A DNA stretch of 64,000 nt from Bog-473 sp963838835 (GCA_963838835.1 CAWITA010000016.1:310001-374000); one strand, 5' to 3'. Positions 54,836 to 63,549 are shown, numbered from the stretch's first letter. The notes: a model not told the origin generated them from the letters alone. Program-made: numbers and translations.

Positions 54836-55813
54836 TTAGCCGGCCGCTTCCCCGCTCCCGTTGGCGCCGGGATCGCCTCCGGCACCGCTCTCCTCGCTTC
54901 CGCCGCCTCCCTCGGCGCCTGCAGCCGAGGCGCCGGCGTAGGTGGCGACGACCTGCGCCACGCGGCGCTTGTCCATCTCGACCACCTTGAGGTCCCAGTC
55001 GTCGACGCGGACCTCCTCACCCTCGGTGGGGATATGGCCGAAGCGCTCGAACAGGAGTCCACCGAGGGTCACGTACTCCCCGTCGGGAATCTCGATGCCG
55101 AGGCGTGCGCGCACGTCGTCGACGTTGGCCTGTCCGTCGATGAGCCAGCGGGTGTTGTCGACCCGCACGATGAGCGCCTCTTCCCCCTCGTCGAACTCGT
55201 CGTGGAGTTCCCCGACGAGTGGTTCGAGGAGGTCCTTCATCGTGAGCATTCCCGCGACACCCCCGTACTCGTCGACCACGATGGCGACAGCCCGGCGATG
55301 CTTCCGCATGTCGGCCAGTGCCTCGAGCACCCCGAGCGACTCGGGGAGGAGGTAGGGCTGGCGGACCTTGCGGGAGATTTCCAACGGGCTGGGGTCGGTG
55401 GCGTCCCTGGTTCGTTGTTCGTTTCGGTCGCCGTGGCTGTGCGTGCTCGAAGCCCCGCCGCCGGTCCGGAAGATGTCGTTGACGAAGAGGATGCCGATCA
55501 GGTCGTCGAGGTCGTCGTGCACGACCGGGAAGCAGCTGTGCCCCGAGCTGCGCACCGCCCGTGCGATGTCCTCGGCGTGAACCGGGATGGTCAGATAAGT
55601 CACGTCGACCCGCGGCGTCATGACCTCCCGGACGTCGATGTCCCGCAGATCCGCCAGCGCCTCGATGATGATCCGCTCTTGCTCCGCCGCCTCCGTCTCG
55701 AGGGACTGCGGGTGGCGCGCCGACCCGGCAGGGTGGTCGGCTTCCCGGGGGCGACGCCAGAACCGGCGCGTCCGCTTGGGTTCGGGGTCCGGCGACTCCT
55801 GTCGGTGCGACAC
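54836..55813 (-). CDS. CorC/HlyC-type CBS-domain protein
   Basis: 325 residues from GTG 55813, 12 bp after the response-regulator stop. Arg/Pro-rich N-terminus, then a CBS pair: DIDVREVMTPRVDVTYLTIP with SSGHSCFPVVHDDLDDLIGI, and LLPESLGVLEALADMRKHRR with AVAIVVDEYGGVAGMLTMKD. The CorC_HlyC (transporter-associated) domain follows (about 215-290: TRWLIDGQANVDDVRARLGI, GLLFERFGHIPTEGEEVRVD). There is no DUF21 membrane part, so it is soluble like E. coli CorC and linked to Mg2+/Co2+ homeostasis. Gly/Ser/Glu tail. Confidence 0.9.
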   Translation of the reverse strand: MSHRQESPDPEPKRTRRFWRRPREADHPAGSARHPQSLETEAAEQERIIIEALADLRDIDVREVMTPRVDVTYLTIPVHAEDIARAVRSSGHSCFPVVHDDLDDLIGILFVNDIFRTGGGASSTHSHGDRNEQRTRDATDPSPLEISRKVRQPYLLPESLGVLEALADMRKHRRAVAIVVDEYGGVAGMLTMKDLLEPLVGELHDEFDEGEEALIVRVDNTRWLIDGQANVDDVRARLGIEIPDGEYVTLGGLLFERFGHIPTEGEEVRVDDWDLKVVEMDKRRVAQVVATYAGASAAGAEGGGGSEESGAGGDPGANGSGEAAG

Positions 55814-55824
55814 GACGGGGCCGG

Positions 55825-56280
55825 TCAGGGTCTGGGCTCGGGTCCTGCCTGCAGCTGGGGTCCGCTGCCCACCAGCACGGGCACGGGCGTGAACGAGTCG
55901 TCGGCGAAGGTACGGTCGTCCAACAGGGCGGCGACAGCGCGCCGCAGACGCAGCGGGTCGAGCGGCTTCACCAGCCAACCCTCGGCGCCCGAGCGACGGG
56001 CGAGGAAGACGTCGGGGCGGCGGTCCAGGAGCATCAGCACAGGAATGTGGTCCACCGCGTCGTAGGACTCCTCGAGGCGCAGCTCCAAGCAGACGGCCAT
56101 ACCACCCATGTTCCCCATCTGCATGTCCACGATGACCAGATCGGGCGACTCCACGGCGACGAAGCTGACCACCTCCGGGCCCGAGGTCACCGCGCGCACC
56201 TCCACATCGGGCCCGCTGATCACGGCCTCGATCTCCTTCCGGAGGGTGGGCGCGTCGCTGGCGACCAGGATGGTCTGCAC
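55825..56280 (-). CDS. Response regulator receiver protein
   Basis: 151 residues from GTG 56280 (VQTILVASDAPTLRKEIEAV). Single receiver domain: acidic patch slightly altered (ASDAP in place of DDD), phospho-Asp in DLVIVDMQMGNMGG, and Lys in GWLVKPLDPLRLRRAVA. A short tail (FTPVPVLVGSGPQ) has no DNA-binding domain. It lies between the Get3-like pair and the CorC gene; its kinase is not in the window. Confidence 0.88.
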   Translation of the reverse strand: MQTILVASDAPTLRKEIEAVISGPDVEVRAVTSGPEVVSFVAVESPDLVIVDMQMGNMGGMAVCLELRLEESYDAVDHIPVLMLLDRRPDVFLARRSGAEGWLVKPLDPLRLRRAVAALLDDRTFADDSFTPVPVLVGSGPQLQAGPEPRP

Positions 56281-56375
56281 CGACCGGAGACTATCGGACC
56301 AGTCTGTCGAGGCGGTAACCCGCCGGGCCCACCGTCCACCGGTCGATGGCACCACCGGTGAGGCGCCCCGATCGC

Positions 56376-57524
56376 TCAGCCGAAGAGGTGATCAGCCGCC
56401 AACTGCAGCCCACCGAGTTCGTGGACGTCCTGTCCGAAGAGTGGGATACGTCCCACTGGAGCGGGCGACACCCGGGCGGCGAGGCCGGCGAACGCGGCCT
56501 CCTCGCGTGCCGCCACCTGGTTCAGTTCCGCCAGGTTTGCCTCGAGAGCCCCCAGATCGGGCGCTCCGCCAGCTCCGGACGCTGCTGCCGCTGCCGCTGC
56601 GGCTGCCGAGTGACCGCCGTCTCCGAAAGAGGGTGCGATCCGGTTGACGACGAGTGCCGCCACCGCGATGGCGCGTTCTTCCAACCTGTCGGTGAAGTAG
56701 CCCGATTCGGCAATGGCGTCCGGCCTGGCCGAGGTGACGAGGACGTAGGCCGTGGACGGGTCGGCGAGGAGCTGGTGCACGGCACTGGCCCGGCTCCGAA
56801 ACCCGTCCTCCATTCCCTCGAACGCCTGAAAGAAGCCGACGGCATCCTGGACGATTTCGGCGCCGGCCACCTTCGCAATCGTCCGCAGGAGCGCCTGGGT
56901 GGCGACGCCGATCGCCCGGAGGGACATCCGGGTGGGCACCAGCAGCGCGCGGAAGAGGCGGTTCTCGAGGAACCGAGTGAGGCGACGCGGCGCGTCGAGC
57001 AGGTCGAGCGCGTTGCGGGTCGGGGGCGTGTCGACGACCACGACGTCGAACTCCTTGGACTGGACCAGCTCGTAGAGCTTCTCCATCGCCATGTACTCCT
57101 GAGTGCCGGACAGAGCGCCGGCGAGATTCTGGTAGAGCCGGTTCGCCAGGATCGATTCCGCTTGTTCCGGTGTGCGGGCGTAGCGCTCGATCAGGTCGTC
57201 GAACGTGCCTTTCGAGTCGAGCATCAGGGCGTGCAGATGACCGGGCCAGTCACCGGCCACCTCCGTCGGCGTGTTGGGCAACGACTCGACCCCCAATGCG
57301 TCGGCGAGGCGACGGGCCGGGTCGACGGTGACGACGCACGAGCGCCGACCAGCCCGGGCCGCGGCGAGGGCAAAGGTGGCCGACACCGTCGTCTTGCCCA
57401 CCCCCCCGGATCCGCAGCACACGATCACGGTGCGCTCCGCGATCAGGCCCCCCATGGTGGAGGGAACCGGTGGATCAGCCCGCGGCGGCCCCGCCGATCC
57501 GTCCCTCGCCGAACCGTCGCTCAC
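56376..57524 (-). CDS. ArsA/Get3-like ATPase, second of a pair
   Basis: 382 residues from GTG 57524, whose GTGA overlaps the upstream stop. The deviant Walker A is TVIVCCGSGGVGKTTVSATF, followed by VVTVDPARRLADALGV (A-loop) and VVVVDTPPTRNALDLLDAPR (switch II/Walker B). An Ala-rich linker lies near 320. These are homologues of the mycobacterial Rv3679/Rv3680 pair, which act together as anion-pump-like ATPases. No arsenite efflux gene is present. Likely membrane-protein targeting or envelope homeostasis rather than arsenic resistance (inference). Confidence 0.9.
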   Translation of the reverse strand: MSDGSARDGSAGPPRADPPVPSTMGGLIAERTVIVCCGSGGVGKTTVSATFALAAARAGRRSCVVTVDPARRLADALGVESLPNTPTEVAGDWPGHLHALMLDSKGTFDDLIERYARTPEQAESILANRLYQNLAGALSGTQEYMAMEKLYELVQSKEFDVVVVDTPPTRNALDLLDAPRRLTRFLENRLFRALLVPTRMSLRAIGVATQALLRTIAKVAGAEIVQDAVGFFQAFEGMEDGFRSRASAVHQLLADPSTAYVLVTSARPDAIAESGYFTDRLEERAIAVAALVVNRIAPSFGDGGHSAAAAAAAAASGAGGAPDLGALEANLAELNQVAAREEAAFAGLAARVSPAPVGRIPLFGQDVHELGGLQLAADHLFG

Positions 57525-58531
57525 CCCGCTCCCTCGGACACCAGCATGCTCACCGCCGCCGCCAGTGCGTCGGCCAGCACCTCGGTCTCGACCAGCCCGA
57601 TGGCGTCGACATCGAGAGCCGGCACGAGCAAGCGGGGGAGGGGCAGTTCGTGTTGGAGCCGGTCCACCTGTTCGGCGGAGACGGCGTGGCGGGAGAGACG
57701 GAACTGCCGGGCGGCCTCGAGGACCGCGAGGTGCGCCGGATCGAGTGTCACCCCGGCTCCGGCCGCCACCTCGGCCGCCGGCCGCTCCAGCCCGACAGGA
57801 TCGGGATCGCAGGCGTTCACGATGACCGGCCCCAGCTGGACGCCCGCCCGGTCCTCCAAGGTGTAGGCCGACTCGATGGTCTCTGAGACCGGGAGCTCCT
57901 CGGGGAGCGTGACCAGGATCACCCGGCAACGGGTCGGGTCGCTCAGGAGGTCGACGACATCCTGGGCCTGGGCGCGCAAAGGGCCGCCCCGCGCCGCGCC
58001 AACGAGACCAGCCGCCGAGGTGAGGAAGGTGATGGCGTGGCCCGTGGCCGGCGCATCGACCAGGATGAGGTCGGCGGCGCCCTCCCGCTCCAGCTGCTTC
58101 ACCTTGCCCAGGACCAGCACGTCGCGGATGCCGGGGATCGCGGTCGAGACCACGTCGAGCACCCCCGAATGCGCCAGCCGCTTGGACACGCGCCGCAAGC
58201 CGTGGTCCTCGAGATACTCAATGAGCGCGTCGTCGGGTGTGAGCCGGCGGGCCAGCACGACACCGGACGGCTCGGCGGTCGCCTCCGGGGCGGCCGTCCT
58301 CTCGGCGCCAGGCCCAGCGGGCGCCAGGAGGACCTCCTCGTAGCCGAGATCTTCCCGCCGGCCGAAGGCGGCGGCGATCCCGGACTTGCCCTCGAGCTCC
58401 ACGATGAGCACCGAAGTGCCGGCCCCCGCGGCCATCTTGGCGAGCGCCGCGGTCATCGTCGTCTTGCCCACGCCCCCCTTGCCGGCGACGATGAGGACGT
58501 GGCTCTGTGCGCAGAAGGTACCCACGTCCAT
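57521..58531 (-). CDS. ArsA/Get3-like ATPase, first of a pair
   Basis: 336 residues from ATG 58531 (MDVGTFCAQSHVLIVAGKGG); an ATG at 58615 is an alternative that would add 28 residues. Walker A VAGKGGVGKTTMTAALAKMA, then VLIVELEGKSGIAAAFGRRE and LILVDAPATGHAITFLTSAA (switch II), RCRVILVTLPEELPVSETIE, and GPVIVNACDP. It is translationally coupled to its paralogue. It is divergent from WhiB, 141 bp apart, the same arrangement as Rv3679-Rv3680/whiB4 in M. tuberculosis. Confidence 0.9.
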   Translation of the reverse strand: MDVGTFCAQSHVLIVAGKGGVGKTTMTAALAKMAAGAGTSVLIVELEGKSGIAAAFGRREDLGYEEVLLAPAGPGAERTAAPEATAEPSGVVLARRLTPDDALIEYLEDHGLRRVSKRLAHSGVLDVVSTAIPGIRDVLVLGKVKQLEREGAADLILVDAPATGHAITFLTSAAGLVGAARGGPLRAQAQDVVDLLSDPTRCRVILVTLPEELPVSETIESAYTLEDRAGVQLGPVIVNACDPDPVGLERPAAEVAAGAGVTLDPAHLAVLEAARQFRLSRHAVSAEQVDRLQHELPLPRLLVPALDVDAIGLVETEVLADALAAAVSMLVSEGAG

Positions 58532-58672
58532 GCCGGGCCGAGCGTAGTTGCCGTCCTCGCGCCACAGATCGATCGCCGGCGAAAGACCCTGGTCAAGCCC
58601 CTTGAAAGCGGCCACCCTCGGCGGTAGCTTGACCTCGCACGGGGGATTACATGCGCCCTATCGGGGGGTTTC

Positions 58673-58930
58673 ATGCGTCAGGGAACAGAGTCGTGGCAGT
58701 TGAAGGCAGCGTGTCGGGGACCGCAATCGGTGGTGTTCTTCCCCCCGTCCCACGCGGAGCGCAAGGAGGAGAAGGCCTCGCGCGAGATCCGCGCCAAGGC
58801 CATCTGCGACCAATGCCGCGTGCGCGGTGAGTGCCTGGACTACGCCATCAGGATCCGGGAGCCCCACGGCATCTGGGGTGGTCTGAACGAGGTCGAGCGC
58901 AAGTTGATGCTCGACCGCCGGGCCAGCTGA
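58673..58930 (+). CDS. WhiB family iron-sulfur regulator
   Basis: 85 residues. The four [4Fe-4S] cysteines are in LKAACRGPQ and ICDQCRVRGECLDYA (CxxC and the final C). The G[IV]WGG turn is PHGIWGGLNEVERKLML. Actinobacteria-specific redox or NO-sensing transcription factor that usually binds the principal sigma factor. Its divergence from the Get3-like pair suggests the WhiB4-type orthologue, but I cannot confirm the subclass. Confidence 0.95.
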   Translation: MRQGTESWQLKAACRGPQSVVFFPPSHAERKEEKASREIRAKAICDQCRVRGECLDYAIRIREPHGIWGGLNEVERKLMLDRRAS

Positions 58931-58943
58931 GCCAGCCGGGACG

Positions 58944-58960
58944 GCCCGCTTAGTGCGGGC
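58944..58960. terminator. Hairpin between convergent whiB and DUF929 genes
   Basis: GCCCGC (58944-58949) and GCGGGC (58955-58960) around TTAGT, overlapping the stop codon of the minus-strand gene and 13 bp after the whiB stop. Probably a bidirectional terminator without a T-tract. Confidence 0.45.
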
Positions 58961-59852
58961 GCGCGATCTTCAACACCGTGTCCGCCGCCAGCACGCCCCG
59001 TGACTCGCACACCGCGTCGGGCCGGTCACCGTCCACCGAGCAGATGGCGGCCGTGATCTCGTTCGCGGCGCTCACCACGGCCTGGGCGAGCGGGCTGGCC
59101 GGCATGGACAGGTCGCCGGCGATCTGGTCCTGTGAGAGGCCCGCCAGGACGCCGGGTGTGAAGGCGGCACCGTCGAGGACGAAGCGGTTGGCCACGTCGA
59201 GCAGCGAGAAGGTGCTGGGACTCGTCCCGTACCTGGCGATTGCCGCGGACTGCCGGGCATCGGGGATTTGGAGGCCGAGATACCGAGCCCCCGTCGGGTT
59301 CAAGGAGCTGTAGCGCTCCACTGACGTGAGGACCAGCCAGCGGCTCGAGTACGAGACGTTCCAGAAGGTGAAGGTCGAGAGGTTGGCGAAGGCGGTCGAC
59401 GCGCTCGACTGCATCACGCCGAGCTGTTTGAAGGTGCCGAAGCGCGACAGGGCGAGGACGAGGGGCCAGCGCTCGGCCGCCGCGTAGGGCGCGAACTCGG
59501 CACCGTAGAAGAACACCACCGGCGCGGGCGCCCCCCCGGCGACCGCGGCCCCCCACAGCGGCGAACTCGTGCCCCCGACCCGCTGCAGCGACATGATCGG
59601 GTTGGCCGGGGAGCTGACTCCCACGGCGTTGTAAACCGAGGACGGCACGGCGGCCATGGTGGTGATCAGCGACGACGGCGCCGGGCTGAAGGTCTCGACG
59701 GTCGAGGAGGTGCTGGGACCCGCGTTGTCCCGTACGAGGACCAGCGCCCCCAGCAGGACGATGGCAATGATGATGAGCCCGAGAGCCAGGTAGCGACGCG
59801 GGATCTGGCGCACCGCGGGCGCCGACGCAGGCTCGGAGGCGGATTGGCTCAT
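58950..59852 (-). CDS. DUF929-like membrane-anchored thioredoxin-fold protein lacking CxxC
   Basis: 300 residues. N-terminal TM anchor (YLALGLIIIAIVLLGALVLV at about 21-41). The core VVFFYGAEFAPYAAAERWPL and VLALSRFGTF corresponds to the DUF929 family signature, which normally reads GAEFCPYCAAERW. Both Cys are Ala here, so it cannot do thiol-disulfide exchange. A pair of Cys remains near the C-terminus (AAICSVDGDRPDAVCESRGV). It may be a structural or binding paralogue. Extracytoplasmic by topology. Confidence 0.75.
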   Translation of the reverse strand: MSQSASEPASAPAVRQIPRRYLALGLIIIAIVLLGALVLVRDNAGPSTSSTVETFSPAPSSLITTMAAVPSSVYNAVGVSSPANPIMSLQRVGGTSSPLWGAAVAGGAPAPVVFFYGAEFAPYAAAERWPLVLALSRFGTFKQLGVMQSSASTAFANLSTFTFWNVSYSSRWLVLTSVERYSSLNPTGARYLGLQIPDARQSAAIARYGTSPSTFSLLDVANRFVLDGAAFTPGVLAGLSQDQIAGDLSMPASPLAQAVVSAANEITAAICSVDGDRPDAVCESRGVLAADTVLKIARPH

Positions 59853-59927
59853 GGGACCGGGTCAGGTTAGTCAAGGGGGGCCTTCGTTCCGGGGGCGCCG
59901 CCTCCTTCTCCCGCTACCCTCTGCGGC

Positions 59928-60920
59928 GTGCCCGCATCGGCGTCGCCCCCGTCTCCCGCCGTTCCGAGCCCCGCCGGCCCGGCGCCGGTGCGCATTCGCC
60001 CGGCCGCCACGGTCATGCTCGTGCGTGACGCCCCCGCGCCAGCGGGCGGGATCGCCCTCGAGGTCCTCATGGTGCGACGCAACCTGCGTTCGGACTTCGT
60101 CGGCGGTGCCTACGTGTTCCCTGGCGGCGGCGTGGATCTCGCCGACGGCGGCGGCCAGGCAGAAGCATTGTGCACCGGGCGGAGCGACGACCAGGCCAGC
60201 GCGCTCTTGGGCGTCGAGTCCGGCGGTCTGGCCTACTGGGTGGCCGTCGTGCGCGAGACCTTCGAGGAGGCCGGTCTCCTCTTGGCCAGGCGCGAAGGCG
60301 GTCCCGAGCTGCTGGCGGGTGACCCCGAGGAGGAGGCGCGTTTCGCCGCCGCGCGCGTTGAGGTGAATGGCGGCATCCGCCGCTTCCTGGACCTGTGTCG
60401 CGAGGAGCGCCTGCGCCTCAGCGTCGGTGACATCCACTACTTCGCGCACTGGATCACCCCGCGCGGCGCCCCTCGCCGCTACGACACCCGCTTCTTCGTG
60501 GCGGCCGCCCCCCCGGGGCAGATTGCCGCGCACAGCGCCGGAGAGACCATCGCCGAGGTGTGGATCTCGCCGCAGGACGCGCTGGCCCGGCACCGGGCGG
60601 GCGAGATCGAGATCATCTTTCCCACCATCCGCAACCTGCAGGCCATCGGGCGCTTCGCCTCCAGCACCGAGCTCCTCGCGGCGGCGGAGCGGGCGTCGAG
60701 TGCCGTCCCGGCCATCGAGCCCAAGGTGGTCCCCGACGGGAACGGGATGCGCATCGTGCTCCCGGGCGACCCCGCCTACGAGAAGGCTGCTGTGCCCGAC
60801 CCCGGTGACGCTGACGGTGAGACCAGGGGTGACTTCAACCAAGCCGTGCGTGCCGTCTCCATGCGGGCCAACGAGGAAGGCCCGGATGCCGCGCCCGGCC
60901 CCCGCCCCGGCGTCCCGTGA
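59928..60920 (+). CDS. Nudix hydrolase (NUDT19-like long form)
   Basis: 330 residues. AATVMLVRDAPAPAGGIALE, then FVGGAYVFPGGGVDLADGGG. The Nudix helix is VAVVRETFEEAGLLLARREG (RExxEExG), separated from the glycine-rich strand by an insertion as in NUDT7/19-type CoA-diphosphatase relatives. The C-terminus has AHWITPRGAPRRYDTRFFVA and IFPTIRNLQAIGRF. It is seven bases before the MBL-fold gene, so the two form an operon; the same pair is often seen near Get3/WhiB genes. Confidence 0.88.
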   Translation: MPASASPPSPAVPSPAGPAPVRIRPAATVMLVRDAPAPAGGIALEVLMVRRNLRSDFVGGAYVFPGGGVDLADGGGQAEALCTGRSDDQASALLGVESGGLAYWVAVVRETFEEAGLLLARREGGPELLAGDPEEEARFAAARVEVNGGIRRFLDLCREERLRLSVGDIHYFAHWITPRGAPRRYDTRFFVAAAPPGQIAAHSAGETIAEVWISPQDALARHRAGEIEIIFPTIRNLQAIGRFASSTELLAAAERASSAVPAIEPKVVPDGNGMRIVLPGDPAYEKAAVPDPGDADGETRGDFNQAVRAVSMRANEEGPDAAPGPRPGVP

Positions 60921-60927
60921 CGCCGCG

Positions 60928-61827
60928 ATGATCCCACCCGTACCCGACTTCGGCATCGGCCCCGCTCCGGAGCCGGGCCGGGCCGACGAGGTGGCACCGG
61001 GCGTCGTACGGCTCACCGCTCCCAACCCGGGGCTCATGACCGGGCCCGGCACCAACACCTACCTCATTGGCCGCACGGAGGTGGTGGTCGTCGATCCGGG
61101 CCCGGCCGAGGGGTCGCACACCGAGGCCATCGTGGCCACCGCGGCCCCCCTCGGGTCCATCAGCGCGATCCTCGTCACCCACACCCACGTCGACCACGCG
61201 CCCGGCGCGGCGGCGCTGGCCGCCGCCACCGGGGCCTGCGTCGTCGGCTTCGGCCGAGCCGAGGGGTTCGATCCGGACGAGCTGGCCGGCGAGGGGTGGA
61301 CGGTGTCGTGCCCCGGACCCGGCGGCGGGAACCGCCTCACGCTGCGGGCGCTCCACACGCCGGGCCACGCCTCGGACCATCTGTGCTGGCTGGTGGAGGA
61401 GCAGGCGTTGCTCTTCACCGGCGACCACGTCATGCACGGCTCGACGGTCGTGATTCGCCCCCCCGACGGCGACCTCCACCAGTACCTGGCCAGCCTGGCC
61501 CGCCTGCGCGACGCGACGCCGCCGATCGCCACCCTGGCCCCGGGGCACGGGCGCCTGATGGACCGCGTGCCCGACGTCGTCGATGCCCTGATCGCCCATC
61601 GACTCGGCCGCCACGAGACCATCGCGGCCGCGCTGGCCCGGCGGGGCGAGAGGACGGTCGACGAGCTGCTGGCCGAGGTCTACGGCGACGTCACCAAGCG
61701 CCAGCTGCCCGTGGCGCGCTTCTCGCTGTGGGCCCACCTCCGTGCGCTCGGCGAAGAGGGAGGCGCCCGCGTCCTCGATGCTCCGGCGGGCGAGGACACC
61801 ATCGAGAGCCACTGGGCCGCTGCCTGA
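60928..61827 (+). CDS. MBL-fold metallohydrolase (LACTB2-like)
   Basis: 299 residues from ATG 60928. The zinc motif HxHxDH is in ILVTHTHVDHAPGAAALAAA; further ligands are HTPGHASDHLCW (His) and LLFTGDHVMHG (Asp) with LAPGHGRLM. A C-terminal winged-helix-like part (TVDELLAEVYGDVTKRQLPV) matches LACTB2-type proteins, some of which are endoribonucleases. It converges on Mrp, 24 bp away, with a hairpin at 61854-61868 in between. Confidence 0.9.
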   Translation: MIPPVPDFGIGPAPEPGRADEVAPGVVRLTAPNPGLMTGPGTNTYLIGRTEVVVVDPGPAEGSHTEAIVATAAPLGSISAILVTHTHVDHAPGAAALAAATGACVVGFGRAEGFDPDELAGEGWTVSCPGPGGGNRLTLRALHTPGHASDHLCWLVEEQALLFTGDHVMHGSTVVIRPPDGDLHQYLASLARLRDATPPIATLAPGHGRLMDRVPDVVDALIAHRLGRHETIAAALARRGERTVDELLAEVYGDVTKRQLPVARFSLWAHLRALGEEGGARVLDAPAGEDTIESHWAAA

Positions 61828-61851
61828 GCGCCTGGCCGCCCCGGGCCGAAC

Positions 61852-63054
61852 TCAGCCCGCTTCGGGCTCCCCCCGGACGACCGCCGCCTCCACCCGTGCG
61901 ATGAGGCGCGCCGTGCAGCCCTCGGCCTCGACGAGCGGCGCCACGTCCTCGGCGATCACACGGGCCATCTCGGCGAACACCGCCGCGAGCTCGCCCTCTG
62001 TTGCCGCCACCGGCACCCCGGCGTCGCCCGCCGCGGCGAGATCGGGGTGCAAGGGGATGGAGCCGACCAGCGGGACGCCCAGACCCTGCGCCAGCCGCTG
62101 ACCCCCGCCCGAGCCGAACAGCGCGTAGGTCGTGCCGTGCTCGCAGGTGAAGTCGCTCATGTTCTCGATCACGCCGGCGACGCGGAGGTACCCCCGGCGG
62201 GCCATGTCGGCCGCCCGGGCCGCTACCTTCTGCGCGGCCACGGGGGGCGTGGTCACGACGAGGAGCTCGGTGCGGGGCAGGAGACGGGCGAGGCCCATCT
62301 GGATGTCGCCCGTCCCCGGCGGGAGGTCGATCATCAGGTAGTCGAGGTCGCCCCAGTGGGCGTCTTGGAGGAATTGCTGCACGGCGCGGTTGAGCACGAG
62401 GCCCCGCCACATGATCGCCTGTTCCTCGTCGGCCAAGAAGCCCATGGACAGGACACGCACGAGCCCGGGCCCCACGGTCTGCTCGAGCGGCACCATCTTC
62501 CCGTGGCGCGCCTCGACGTCACCCTCCATGCCCAGGAGGCGGGGAACGGAGAAGCCCCAGATGTCGGCATCGAGGATCCCGACCGTGAGGCCGCGCCGGG
62601 CCAGGGCGACGGCCAGGTTGACGGTGACCGACGACTTGCCCACGCCGCCCTTGCCCGACGCGATGGCCAGGACCCGGGCCGAGGCGGGCACGGCCGTGTC
62701 GGGCGCGTCCTCCCGAGCTTTCCAGCGGGCCCGGGCCATCACGGCGCTCCGTTCCTCAGCGTCCATGCTGGCCACCCTGACCTCGACCTCGTGCACCCAG
62801 GGCAAGGCGGCGACGTGCCCGCGGACGTCACGCTCAATCTGGGCGCGCAAGGGGCAGGCGGCGATCGTGAGGGCGACGTCGACGGTCACGTCGTCACCGG
62901 CCACCCTCACGCGACGGACCATGCCGAGGTCGACGATGGTGTCGCCGAGCTCGGGGTCGATGACGGCGCGCAGGCTCTCGAGCACCTCGGTCTCGCGCTC
63001 GTCGGCGCGTGCCCCGGCCGCCGACGGCCGAAATGGGGGAGACGCCGAGGTCAT
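61852..63054 (-). CDS. mrp: Mrp/ApbC (NBP35-type) iron-sulfur carrier ATPase
   Basis: 400 residues. The MIP18/DUF59 domain comes first (about 20-95: VLESLRAVIDPELGDTIVDL; VDVALTIAACPLRAQIERDV), then a P-loop ATPase: ASGKGGVGKSSVTVNLAVAL, VGILDADIWGFSVPRLLGM, YLMIDLPPGTGDIQMGLARL. The CxxC region reads IENMSDFTCEHGTTYALFGS with only one Cys, the second position being His or Gly. It delivers or assembles Fe-S clusters. It is divergent from ErpA at 63184, which fits a shared role. Confidence 0.92.
   Translation of the reverse strand: MTSASPPFRPSAAGARADERETEVLESLRAVIDPELGDTIVDLGMVRRVRVAGDDVTVDVALTIAACPLRAQIERDVRGHVAALPWVHEVEVRVASMDAEERSAVMARARWKAREDAPDTAVPASARVLAIASGKGGVGKSSVTVNLAVALARRGLTVGILDADIWGFSVPRLLGMEGDVEARHGKMVPLEQTVGPGLVRVLSMGFLADEEQAIMWRGLVLNRAVQQFLQDAHWGDLDYLMIDLPPGTGDIQMGLARLLPRTELLVVTTPPVAAQKVAARAADMARRGYLRVAGVIENMSDFTCEHGTTYALFGSGGGQRLAQGLGVPLVGSIPLHPDLAAAGDAGVPVAATEGELAAVFAEMARVIAEDVAPLVEAEGCTARLIARVEAAVVRGEPEAG
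61854..61868. terminator. Short GC hairpin between convergent MBL and Mrp genes
   Basis: AGCCCG (61854-61859) and CGGGCT (61863-61868) around CTT, 27 bp after the MBL stop and overlapping the last codons of the mrp-type gene. A weak candidate for a shared terminator. Confidence 0.3.
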
Positions 63055-63183
63055 GGGCTCATTCTACCTGCATGGCCAGTAATTTCGGCCCGGTGGCTGC
63101 GGCGTGCCCGGGGCGCTCTGGCGCCGGTAACATAGGTGGCGCCGATCGGTCGCCGGGGCGTCGGCCCCCACGAGGAGGATCCA

Positions 63184-63549
63184 GTGACCACAGTCTCAAC
63201 TTCCGTCAGCCTGGGGAAGAAGCCGGCACCGGTGACCCTGAGTGACGGCGCGACGAGCAAGGTGGCCGAGCTGTTGGCCCAGGAAGGGGACGAGAACCTG
63301 GCGCTGCGCGTGGCGGTGAAGCCGGGCGGGTGCTCGGGCTACAGCTACGAGATGTTCTTCGACACCGAGGTGATGCCCGAGGACGTCGTACGCGAGTTCG
63401 GCACGGTCAGGGTCGTCGTGGACGCGGCCAGCGCCGAGCTGCTGTCCGGTTCGACGCTCGACTACAGCGACGGGCTGCAGGGCGCCGGCTTCCACATCAC
63501 CAACCCCAACGCCACCCGTACCTGCGGGTGCGGCTCCTCGTTCAGCTGA
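63184..63549 (+). CDS. erpA: Iron-sulfur insertion protein of the HesB/IscA family (ErpA-like)
   Basis: 121 residues from GTG 63184, with GAGGAGG eight bases upstream; the earlier in-frame ATG at 63136 has no RBS. A-type carrier motifs are RVAVKPGGCSGYSYEMFFDT (first Cys) and the C-terminal RTCGCGSSF (two Cys). LLSGSTLDYSDGLQGAGFHI precedes them. It transfers Fe-S clusters to apoproteins, such as the 2Fe-2S subunit encoded just downstream. Confidence 0.93.
   Translation: MTTVSTSVSLGKKPAPVTLSDGATSKVAELLAQEGDENLALRVAVKPGGCSGYSYEMFFDTEVMPEDVVREFGTVRVVVDAASAELLSGSTLDYSDGLQGAGFHITNPNATRTCGCGSSFS

Noticed and set aside
55034..56065. 343-residue plus-strand frame
   Set aside because: Antisense to the CorC and response-regulator genes, both well supported by motifs.
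56376..58531. Arsenite-resistance (ars) operon
   Set aside because: The two ArsA-like ATPases have no arsB, arsC or arsR beside them; the ArsR gene at 47836 belongs to a metal-transport operon 8 kb away.
62047..63135. 362-residue plus-strand frame
   Set aside because: Antisense to the complete Mrp gene; no recognisable motifs.
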